Positions 45,665 to 53,473 of a DNA stretch of 64,000 nt are shown piece by piece. The position numbers and the translations under genes are program-made. The stretch comes from SpSt-333 sp964371615 (GTDB lineage: Bacteria > Bacteroidota > Ignavibacteria > UBA10030 > UBA8401), in the NCBI GenBank assembly GCA_964371615.1, contig CAYJMS010000001.1, positions 930,001 through 994,000 of the forward strand, written 5' to 3'. The first letter of the stretch is position 1. The number at the start of each line of letters is the position of its first letter. The notes under the pieces were generated by a model. It was not told where the DNA came from. It ran no database searches and saw only the letters and a list, made by a program, of their open reading frames with translations.

Positions 45665-45693
45665 TTGCTTTTCCATCAAGTCATGGGTATATT
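45665..45693 (+). promoter_or_regulatory. Possible promoter of the M20 dipeptidase gene
   Basis: TTGCTT (45665-45670), 17-nt spacer, TATATT (45688-45693). Overlapping the end of the preceding terminator makes it less certain. Confidence 0.4.
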
Positions 45694-45739
45694 TTTTTAA
45701 CGCAGTTATTATACTACTTCTATCAGAAAGGCAGATCGT

Positions 45740-47131
45740 ATGGAACATGTTATTTCGTATATCGAATCCAATAAACAACGATACCTCAACGAACTGAAGG
45801 ACTTCCTTGCTATTCCCAGCGTCAGTTCGCAATCGACACACAATAGCGACATGCTGCGATGTGCCAATTGGGTTGCCGACCATATGAAAACGATCGGCAT
45901 GAAGAATGCCAGTGTGATGCCGACTGCCGGCCATCCGGTGGTATACAGCGAATGGTTGGAGGCGCCCGGCGCTCCGACGGTATTATTCTATGGCCACTAT
46001 GACGTTCAACCGGTCGATCCGCTGAACCTGTGGGATTCTCCTCCGTTCGAAATGACGATCAAAGGAGAAAAGATATTTGCGCGCGGTTCCGCTGATGATA
46101 AAGGACAGGTCTTCATTCATTTCAAGGGAATCGAAGCATTGATGAAACAGAACGGTTCGCTTCCCGTGAATATTAAAATGCTGATCGAGGGAGAGGAAGA
46201 AGTCGGGAGCGAAAACCTGGAATCATTTGTGAAGGAACACAAAGACCTGCTGAAAGCCGATCTCGTTCTCATCTCGGACTCCAGCATGTTCGCAAAAGAC
46301 GTTCCGTCCATTTGTTATGCATTGCGCGGACTGTCGTATCTCGAGATAGAAGTCAACGGCCCGAACCGCGATCTTCATTCCGGTTCGTTCGGCGGATCGG
46401 TGCATAATCCGATTCAGGCGCTCTCCGAGATGATTGCATCGCTACACGACAAAAACGGCAAAGTAACGATTCCGGGATTTTACAAGGATGTTCGATCATT
46501 ATCCAAAGCAGAACGTGACGCTTTCAAAAAACTTCCCTTCAGCGAAAAGAAATATGCGAAGGAGCTTGGTGTAAAGGAACTCTATGGTGAGAAAGGTTTC
46601 TCTTCTCTGGAACGAGTCTGGGCTCGTCCCACATTGGAGTGCAACGGCATCTGGGGCGGATACACCGGTGAAGGAGCAAAGACGGTGCTGCCTGCAAAAG
46701 CATTTGCCAAGATATCCTGCCGGCTGGTGCCGGATCAGGACTCAGGGAAGATCTCAAAGTTAGTGGAAAAACATTTGAAAAAGATCGCGCCGAAAACTAT
46801 CGATGTACAGGTGCGGTTCCTCCATGGCGGTGAAGCGGCAATCACTCCAATAGACAGCGCCGGCGTAAAAGCGGCTGTTGCAGCATTGGAAAAAGGGTAT
46901 GGTAAAAAGCCGTTGTATCAACGCGAGGGTGGATCGATTCCGATTGTCGTTCAGTTCAAGAAATTACTCGGACTCGATACGGTGCTACTCGGATTCGGCC
47001 TGCCGGATGAGAATGCTCATTCGCCGAACGAATTTCTGAACATCGATAATTTCTACGGTGGTATTCGGACGTCGGTGCATTTCTTTAATGAATTGCCACA
47101 TTATTGGAATATCCGTTCGAAGAAGAAATAA
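45740..47131 (+). CDS. M20-family dipeptidase
   Basis: 463 residues. It is a zinc di-metallopeptidase of the M20/M25/M40 group. Metal ligands: His in FYGHYDVQPVDP, the bridging Asp in ARGSADDKG, Glu-Glu in EGEEEVGSENL, Asp in VLISDSSMF, and the last His in ENAHSPNEFL. Length suits CNDP-like dipeptidases. It stands alone between two terminators. Substrate preference is not predictable. Confidence 0.92.
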   Translation: MEHVISYIESNKQRYLNELKDFLAIPSVSSQSTHNSDMLRCANWVADHMKTIGMKNASVMPTAGHPVVYSEWLEAPGAPTVLFYGHYDVQPVDPLNLWDSPPFEMTIKGEKIFARGSADDKGQVFIHFKGIEALMKQNGSLPVNIKMLIEGEEEVGSENLESFVKEHKDLLKADLVLISDSSMFAKDVPSICYALRGLSYLEIEVNGPNRDLHSGSFGGSVHNPIQALSEMIASLHDKNGKVTIPGFYKDVRSLSKAERDAFKKLPFSEKKYAKELGVKELYGEKGFSSLERVWARPTLECNGIWGGYTGEGAKTVLPAKAFAKISCRLVPDQDSGKISKLVEKHLKKIAPKTIDVQVRFLHGGEAAITPIDSAGVKAAVAALEKGYGKKPLYQREGGSIPIVVQFKKLLGLDTVLLGFGLPDENAHSPNEFLNIDNFYGGIRTSVHFFNELPHYWNIRSKKK

Positions 47132-47149
47132 CCAATTACGGCGAATTCG

Positions 47150-47177
47150 GCCCCGCCATGTGTGCGGGGCTTTTTAT
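47150..47177 (+). terminator. Rho-independent terminator after the dipeptidase gene
   Basis: GCCCCGC / GCGGGGC 7-bp stem with a 7-nt loop, followed by five T's. Confidence 0.85.
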
Positions 47178-47217
47178 TTTGGAGATGCGGAAAAGAAATT
47201 GTAATTTTACCAATATT

Positions 47218-47252
47218 CAGGTGTAGGACACCTTCGAGGTGTCCTACACCTG
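47218..47252 (+). repeat. Perfect inverted repeat just upstream of the adenosyltransferase gene
   Basis: Arms of 16 bp (CAGGTGTAGGACACCT and AGGTGTCCTACACCTG) around TCG, a fully paired hairpin of 35 nt ending 14 nt before the start codon at 47267. It is separate from the dipeptidase terminator. TTTT follows 1 nt after the right arm. It may be a terminator, an mRNA hairpin, or a dispersed repeat. A related but imperfect string (GTGTCCTACGCC) occurs near 60627. Confidence 0.85.
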
Positions 47253-47266
47253 TTTTACGACATACA

Positions 47267-47824
47267 ATGAAAATATACACGAAAACAGGCGATACAGGGG
47301 AAACAGCCCTCTTTGGAGGCGAGCGAGTCCCGAAAGATGCGTTCCGTATAGAAGCGTACGGTTCGGTGGACGAATTAAATTCCGTTCTTGGCGTTATTAG
47401 TACGCTGAAACCCCATCCCGCAATTGCGGAAACCGTCGATATGCTGCAGCATCAATTATTCGAAGTCGGCGCAGATCTGGCAACTCCCGGAACGCAACGA
47501 AGCACTGCGATTCCGAGGATTACTGACTCCCACGCCGTGGGTTTGGAAAAATTGATTGATCGGTATGAGGCTGAGTTGACCCAGTTGAAATCGTTCATCC
47601 TTCCCGGCGGATCGGCAATTGCGGCTCATCTGCACCTCGCGCGGACAGTCTGCCGCCGCGCGGAACGTTCCGTTGTGCGGCTTTCACGGAACGAAGAAAT
47701 CGGTACGACGGTCATCGTATATCTGAACCGGTTGTCCGATCTCTTATTTGTTATGGCGAGGTACGCGAACTTTATCGAGGGATACACGGAAACACAGTGG
47801 GTGAGCGGAAAACGCACAGTATAA
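47267..47824 (+). CDS. Cob(I)yrinic acid a,c-diamide adenosyltransferase, PduO/CobA2 type
   Basis: 185 residues from ATG 47267; the frame extends upstream through the inverted repeat but without coding character. It makes adenosylcobalamin from cob(I)alamin and ATP. Signatures: MKIYTKTGDTGETALFGGERVPKD at the N-terminus and RTVCRRAERSVVRLS near the C-terminus. No other cobalamin genes are in the window, and I saw no cobalamin riboswitch consensus before it. Confidence 0.93.
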   Translation: MKIYTKTGDTGETALFGGERVPKDAFRIEAYGSVDELNSVLGVISTLKPHPAIAETVDMLQHQLFEVGADLATPGTQRSTAIPRITDSHAVGLEKLIDRYEAELTQLKSFILPGGSAIAAHLHLARTVCRRAERSVVRLSRNEEIGTTVIVYLNRLSDLLFVMARYANFIEGYTETQWVSGKRTV

Positions 47825-47870
47825 AGAATTCAACAGATCAGTTTATTAGAGCATAGAGTAAAGGATTACG

Positions 47871-50800
47871 ATGTTAAAGTTTTTCAGTTCGCTGTTCGGA
47901 AGCAAAAAAGAAAAAGACGTTTCGTCACTCCTGCCGATCGTTGAGGAGATCAATAACCATTATGCAACACTCCAATCGTTGAGCGATGACGAATTGCGCG
48001 CCAAGACACAGGAATTCCGATCGAGGATTACCGACGCCATAAGTGAAACACAGACTCAGATCGAGGAGATAAACACCGCATTGAAAACGGAATCCGACCC
48101 GGCCAAGCGCGAAGAACTCTTCAATCAGCTCGACGAAATTAAAAAAGAAGAATATACGACCATCAAAGAGACGCTGGACGAACTTCTCCCGGAAGCGTTC
48201 GCCGTCGTCAAAGACACTTGCCGCCGTCTGGTAGGACAAGAGTGGGATGTGGTCGGCCATACGATGAAATGGGAAATGGTGCCGTACGATGTTCAATTGA
48301 TGGGCGGCATTGTCCAGCATCAGGGGAAAATCTCGGAAATGGCGACCGGTGAAGGAAAAACGCTGGTGGCGGTTGCACCGATGTATCTGAATGCGTTGTC
48401 CGGACGCGGCGTTCACCTGGTGACGGTGAACGATTATCTCGCCCGACGCGACAGCGAATGGATGGGGAAGGTCTTCAATTTCCACGGCATGACCGTCGGC
48501 TGCATTGTTCAGAATCAAAATCCGTTCATCCGCCGCGAACAATATAACTGCGACATCACCTACGGTACGAACAACGAGTTTGGCTTCGATTATCTCCGCG
48601 ATAATATGGTGCATACCTCAGACGAGATGGTACAGCGGGGCCACAATTATGCAATCGTCGACGAAGTGGATTCCGTGTTGATCGACGAAGCGCGGACGCC
48701 GCTTATTATCAGCGGGCCGGTCGATGTGGACGACCACAAATACAATGAAATGAAACCGCGCGTCGAACGGTTGGTGAGCACGCAGCGCAGTATGGTAGCG
48801 CGCATCGTCGGTGAGGCAGAGAAATTCTTTGCTGACGGCAAAACGAGCGACGCCGGTATACTCTTCCTGCGTGGTTACCGCGGTGACCCGAAGAACAAGA
48901 AACTTGCGAAGATGTTCGCCGAAGGTCCTCAGAAAAAGTTGATGCTCGAAACCGAGTCCGTCTACATGGCCGAGCAAAACAAACGAATGAATGAAATCGA
49001 CGATGAACTGTATTATTCCATCGACGAGAAGAACCATTCCATCGATCTGACCGAAAAAGGAAGAGAATTCCTGGCGAGCGGAATGGATAAGGATATGTTT
49101 ATCCTTCCGGATATCGGCGGGGAGTTGAGTGCCGTTGAAGGCGATGCCTCAATCTCCCCAGAACAAAAGCAGCTGAAAAAGGATGAATTCAATAAGATCT
49201 ATGCGGAACGGAGCGAACGCATCCATACAGTGCGTCAGCTGTTGCGTGCTTATTCGCTATATGAAAAGGATGTCGAGTACGTCGTCACCGATGACGGCAA
49301 AGTACAAATCGTGGATGAGTTTACCGGCCGGATCCTTCACGGACGCCGGTATTCCGACGGATTGCATCAGGCAATCGAGGCGAAAGAAGGAGTGCAGGTG
49401 GAACGGGATACGCAGACGCTGGCAACGGTCACCCTGCAGAATTATTTCCGGTTATATAAGAAACTTGCCGGTATGACCGGTACAGCCGAGACCGAGTCCG
49501 CCGAATTCTTTGACATCTACAAATTAGATGTGGTGGTGATACCGACGAACAAACCGGTGGTGCGGCAGGATCTGAATGATTTGGTGTACAGAACGAAACG
49601 GGAAAAATATAACGCCGTCATCGCCGAGATCAAAGCGCTCCGTGAAAAGAAACAGCCGGTGCTGGTCGGTACAACGAACGTCGAAGTTTCCGAAACGATC
49701 AGCCGATTGCTCACAAGGGAACGGATACCGCACAATGTGCTGAACGCGAAACAACATCAGCGCGAAGCGGAAATCGTTTCGAATGCCGGTCTTCCCGGCG
49801 CCGTGACAATTGCCACCAATATGGCAGGACGCGGTACGGATATCAAACTCGGCCCGGGCGTTGTCCAGGCCGGCGGTCTGGCGATTATAGGAACGGAACG
49901 CCATGAAGCGCGGCGCATCGACCGCCAGTTGCGCGGACGTGCAGGCCGTCAGGGCGATCCGGGGATGACAAAATTCTATCTGTCGCTTGAGGACGATTTG
50001 ATGCGTCTGTTCGGCAGCGACCGTATTGCCGGCATTATGACGAAACTCGGCGCCGAAGAAGGGGAAGTCATCGAACATCCGATGATTACGCGGATGATCG
50101 AACGGGCGCAGAAAAAGGTTGAAGAGAACAACTTTGGTATCAGAAAACGTTTGCTGGAATACGACAACGTGATGAACCAACAGCGCGAAGTGATTTATGC
50201 AAAACGACGCCACGCTCTACTCGGCGAACATCTCGAAGACGATATCACTTCGATGCTGGATGATTATATTGCGGATATTCTTGAGCGGCAGTATGAGACG
50301 GGAAATATCGAAGAGATCAAAGAAGAACTCCGTACGAACCTGCTGATCGGGCTCGATGTGACGCCGGAAGAATTCCAGCGGCTGGGAGCCGAAGGGATGC
50401 GGGAGCGGACACTTGACGAGGCGATGAAGTTTCTGAAGCGTAAACGGGAGACGGTCGGTGACGATGCAATGAATTTTATCCAGAAGATAGCACTGTTGCA
50501 AGTCATCGATGCGCGATGGAAGGAACATCTGCGGGAGATGGACGACCTCAAGGAGGGTATCTATCTCCGCGCGTACGGGCAAAAGGATCCGATTCTTGAA
50601 TACAAATCCGAAGCGTACAAAATGTTTATCGAGTTGATCGGTATGATCAACCGTGAATCGCTGAATCTCGTTTTTAAACTCTTCCCCGAAAATCAGGCGC
50701 AGGTACAGTCACAATTACAGCGGCGCGCTCCGCAGCGTGACCGTATGACCATGACCCATGCGGCGTCCGCCGGAATGGGATTGCAGGGAACGATCGATGC

Positions 50801-50936
50801 GGAGGATGGGGAACCGCGTCAGCAGCAGGCACCCAAAGTTCAACAGATTATTTCGGGCGACAAAGTCGGCCGGAACGATCCCTGTCCCTGCGGCAGCGGG
50901 AAAAAATATAAGAACTGCCATGGTAAGAATGCCTAA
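47871..50936 (+). CDS. secA: Preprotein translocase ATPase SecA
   Basis: 1021 residues, the motor of the Sec pathway. Walker A EMATGEGKTLVAVAPMYLNAL, DEVDSVLIDEARTPLIISGP, TNMAGRGTDIKLG, and GRAGRQGDPGMTKFYLSLEDDL are hallmarks. The C-terminus ends in the SEC-C zinc motif NDPCPCGSGKKYKNCHG that binds SecB/ribosomes. Several insertions make it longer than E. coli SecA (901 aa), which is common in FCB bacteria. The last codons overlap the start of the small lipoprotein gene. Confidence 0.97.
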   Translation: MLKFFSSLFGSKKEKDVSSLLPIVEEINNHYATLQSLSDDELRAKTQEFRSRITDAISETQTQIEEINTALKTESDPAKREELFNQLDEIKKEEYTTIKETLDELLPEAFAVVKDTCRRLVGQEWDVVGHTMKWEMVPYDVQLMGGIVQHQGKISEMATGEGKTLVAVAPMYLNALSGRGVHLVTVNDYLARRDSEWMGKVFNFHGMTVGCIVQNQNPFIRREQYNCDITYGTNNEFGFDYLRDNMVHTSDEMVQRGHNYAIVDEVDSVLIDEARTPLIISGPVDVDDHKYNEMKPRVERLVSTQRSMVARIVGEAEKFFADGKTSDAGILFLRGYRGDPKNKKLAKMFAEGPQKKLMLETESVYMAEQNKRMNEIDDELYYSIDEKNHSIDLTEKGREFLASGMDKDMFILPDIGGELSAVEGDASISPEQKQLKKDEFNKIYAERSERIHTVRQLLRAYSLYEKDVEYVVTDDGKVQIVDEFTGRILHGRRYSDGLHQAIEAKEGVQVERDTQTLATVTLQNYFRLYKKLAGMTGTAETESAEFFDIYKLDVVVIPTNKPVVRQDLNDLVYRTKREKYNAVIAEIKALREKKQPVLVGTTNVEVSETISRLLTRERIPHNVLNAKQHQREAEIVSNAGLPGAVTIATNMAGRGTDIKLGPGVVQAGGLAIIGTERHEARRIDRQLRGRAGRQGDPGMTKFYLSLEDDLMRLFGSDRIAGIMTKLGAEEGEVIEHPMITRMIERAQKKVEENNFGIRKRLLEYDNVMNQQREVIYAKRRHALLGEHLEDDITSMLDDYIADILERQYETGNIEEIKEELRTNLLIGLDVTPEEFQRLGAEGMRERTLDEAMKFLKRKRETVGDDAMNFIQKIALLQVIDARWKEHLREMDDLKEGIYLRAYGQKDPILEYKSEAYKMFIELIGMINRESLNLVFKLFPENQAQVQSQLQRRAPQRDRMTMTHAASAGMGLQGTIDAEDGEPRQQQAPKVQQIISGDKVGRNDPCPCGSGKKYKNCHGKNA

Positions 50937-51243
50937 TCGTGCCGTCGCTGCGGCTTTGCTGATGACCCTGATCGGGTGTTACCCGGCAATGCAGCAGCCG
51001 CAGGACGGGAAGATCTCGGCGCTATTATCCGCACGATTGGCAGACGATAATAATGGTGTTACGGCATATGAAATTGTCGTCACTCTGTCTGATACGACAG
51101 GAATCCGGGGTGATTTCCCTTCTCTTTCCTTCCCCAATCAACATGTTGCTCTCGGTCATTTGACAAAAGAACAAATATATTCATTATGCCGTCATACGAA
51201 TGTTCTGTCGATCGACCATTCAAAATTATTCCGTCCTCGATAA
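50929..51243 (+). CDS. Small putative lipoprotein
   Basis: About 104 residues from ATG 50929, with an alternative ATG at 50920; both overlap the secA stop. The N-terminus MPNRAVAAALLMTLIGC has a lipobox (LIGC). The mature part contains LADDNNGVTAYEIVVTLSDTTG and GHLTKEQIYSLCRHTNVLSID. That looks like a short alpha/beta domain, similar in feel to inhibitor-like prodomain pieces, and it lies directly before a subtilase. I do not recognise the family. Proximity to the S8 protease suggests a possible propeptide or inhibitor-like role, which is inference only. Confidence 0.6.
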   Translation: MPNRAVAAALLMTLIGCYPAMQQPQDGKISALLSARLADDNNGVTAYEIVVTLSDTTGIRGDFPSLSFPNQHVALGHLTKEQIYSLCRHTNVLSIDHSKLFRPR

Positions 51244-51262
51244 TCACATTAATGGAGCAGAT

Positions 51263-53473
51263 ATGAAACTGCGAACAGGCGTCTCGATGGTTCTCCTGAT
51301 TTTATCAATCGGTACCGCCCAGCATTCATTCGATACACAGAAGATTGATGTCCGTTTTTGGGATGAACTTGAGCAGAGCATTCTTTCCGGTACAACCAAA
51401 TCGCCGTCGGGATTATTTAAATATTACTTGAAAGGGACTGCTGCTACCGATTGTATCGTGTATTCAGCATCTGTCGATGATGCGGCACAGTTCGGAGTTA
51501 CTCCGCTGGCACGGTACGGTAATTTCTATACAGCACGAATGACGGCGGCACAGATGCTTTCTCTCAGCGAACTTGAAAGCACCGTCTATATTGAAGCGCC
51601 GAAGATACGGTACCCGAAACTCGATAAAAGTCTTCTTGCTATGAAAGTCGATAAAATCCATTCGGGTCAGGTGAACAGTACCGTCTATAAGGGAAAAAAT
51701 GTGATCGTCGGAATTATCGATAGCGGCATCGATTGGCAGCACCCAGATTTCCGCAAGGACAGCGATACCACCAAGACAAGGATACTCTATCTCTGGGATC
51801 AGACTGACGGCCGCAGCAGTATTGGTCCGGCAGAATTCAACTATGGTGCGGAATACGACACGACTGAGATCAACAACGAATTGGACGGTACTCCGGCCGG
51901 ATTTGTTCAAGAGGAAGATCTCAGCGGACACGGCACACATGTGGCAAGCACTGCTGCCGGCGATGGATCGGGTTCATCGGGAAAATATACCGGTGTTGCG
52001 CCCGAAGCAGATTTGATTATTGTGAAAGCGGGAGATAATGGATTTTCCACGACGAATATCATCAACGGAATTTCGTACATACGGCAAAAAGCGGTTGCTG
52101 CGGGAAAGCCCTTTGTCATTAATATGAGCCTTGGCAGTCACGATGGTGCGCACGACGGAACAGCTGCCGAAGAAGTCGCGGTGGAATCCGAACTGTCGTC
52201 CGGAAGCGGACGACAGATTGTGATTGCCGCGGGGAACGAAGGATCGGATGCAATTTACGGCGGCGGAACGCTCGCTGCTGCAGCCAGCAAGGTCTTCACG
52301 TTTACGATTCCGGCATATACCCCCGAAGGAGGGTCGGTCAATGATTATGTTTACTTTTCGACGTGGTATTCGAACGGCGATACATACACCGTCTCAGTAA
52401 AGACTCCAAACAACACCACCGTGTCGGCGAATACGGGTGTGAATCAAACAGGTGCCACCGCGAACGGATTTGTCCGCATCTCCAACAACGGTTCCGTCAA
52501 TTCAAAAGGAGCGAGGGAATGTGTTATCGAAATCTATGATAATTCATCGGCGCAGCCACCCTCCGCCGGAACGTGGACGATTACTGTCACGGCGAATACC
52601 GTTTCTCAAGGAGGTGCGTTTGATATGTGGCTTGCAGGATCCTCAATCGTCGGCGATGATGACGACGATCCGGTGGAATTTGCCACTGGACACTCATTTA
52701 CCAAACTTATCGGCATGCCCGGAACTGCGGAAAACAGCATCACCGTCGGTGCATACGTGACGAAATGGTCGTGGTCTGATTTAAATGGAGATACATGGTC
52801 ATATGGTGGACAAGACCGTACGAATAATTTTTCCTCATTCAGCAGTATGGGCCCGACACGTGATGGACGACAAAAACCGGATATCAGTGCACCGGGTCAA
52901 GCCATCGGAGCTGCCCGCTCCGGTGTTGCTTCGTTTCATCCCGCATTGTTGCTTACTCCGGCGGGGAAGTATGTTATTGAGCAGGGAACGAGCATGGCGG
53001 CTCCGCATGTCGCAGGATTGACCGCACTGATGCTCGAGGCGAAAAATGATCTTACACCAGCCCAGATCAGGGCGAAAATAAATGCAACGGCGGTAAAAGA
53101 CGGATTTACCGGCGTTTCAGCATCGGCACAATGGGGGAACGGAAAAGTCGACGCACAGGCAGCAGTACAGCAAGTATTGTCGGTCTCACGATCCACCGGA
53201 CAGATCCCGCATACATTGATGCTCGGACAGAATTACCCGAATCCATTCAATCCCGTGACGACGATATCATTTTCCGTCCCGTTTGAATCTGACGTTTCTC
53301 TCTCCGTCTATTCGATTCTCGGAGAAACAGTGGCGAAATTGGTCAATGAACGACTTGTGCCGGGAAGTTATTCCGTCTCATTCTCCGGTAGCGAATTATC
53401 GTCGGGTGTTTATTTTTATATATTAAAATCGGGGACAAACATCATGAGCAGAAAAATGGTGCTACTGAAATGA
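51263..53473 (+). CDS. Subtilisin-like (S8) serine protease with T9SS C-terminal sorting domain
   Basis: About 736 residues from ATG 51263 (GGAG upstream; the frame extends to 51200 without a start site). A signal peptide precedes the peptidase. The catalytic triad is visible: Asp153 in GIIDSGIDWQHPDF, His223 in SGHGTHVASTAAGDG, Ser577 in QGTSMAAPHVAGLTALM. A beta-rich insert (~residues 330-480) separates His and Ser. The C-terminus holds the sorting domain starting LGQNYPNPFNPVTTISF, continuing VYSILGETVAKLVNE and ending FYILKSGTN...SRKMVLLK. It is exported by the type IX system. It is coupled to the downstream glycosyltransferase-like gene (ATGA). Confidence 0.95.
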   Translation: MKLRTGVSMVLLILSIGTAQHSFDTQKIDVRFWDELEQSILSGTTKSPSGLFKYYLKGTAATDCIVYSASVDDAAQFGVTPLARYGNFYTARMTAAQMLSLSELESTVYIEAPKIRYPKLDKSLLAMKVDKIHSGQVNSTVYKGKNVIVGIIDSGIDWQHPDFRKDSDTTKTRILYLWDQTDGRSSIGPAEFNYGAEYDTTEINNELDGTPAGFVQEEDLSGHGTHVASTAAGDGSGSSGKYTGVAPEADLIIVKAGDNGFSTTNIINGISYIRQKAVAAGKPFVINMSLGSHDGAHDGTAAEEVAVESELSSGSGRQIVIAAGNEGSDAIYGGGTLAAAASKVFTFTIPAYTPEGGSVNDYVYFSTWYSNGDTYTVSVKTPNNTTVSANTGVNQTGATANGFVRISNNGSVNSKGARECVIEIYDNSSAQPPSAGTWTITVTANTVSQGGAFDMWLAGSSIVGDDDDDPVEFATGHSFTKLIGMPGTAENSITVGAYVTKWSWSDLNGDTWSYGGQDRTNNFSSFSSMGPTRDGRQKPDISAPGQAIGAARSGVASFHPALLLTPAGKYVIEQGTSMAAPHVAGLTALMLEAKNDLTPAQIRAKINATAVKDGFTGVSASAQWGNGKVDAQAAVQQVLSVSRSTGQIPHTLMLGQNYPNPFNPVTTISFSVPFESDVSLSVYSILGETVAKLVNERLVPGSYSVSFSGSELSSGVYFYILKSGTNIMSRKMVLLK

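Noticed and set aside
47162..47266. N-terminal extension of the adenosyltransferase through the inverted repeat
   Set aside because: The translation of this part is Cys/Arg-rich and contains the palindrome; the family begins at MKIYTKTGD.
47132..47266. Cobalamin riboswitch in front of the adenosyltransferase gene
   Set aside because: The region is short and I see no B12-box-like sequence; only a terminator and a perfect palindrome are present.
49524..50213. Long minus-strand reading frame of 229 codons inside secA
   Set aside because: It is the antisense shadow of a long conserved gene and shows no family features.
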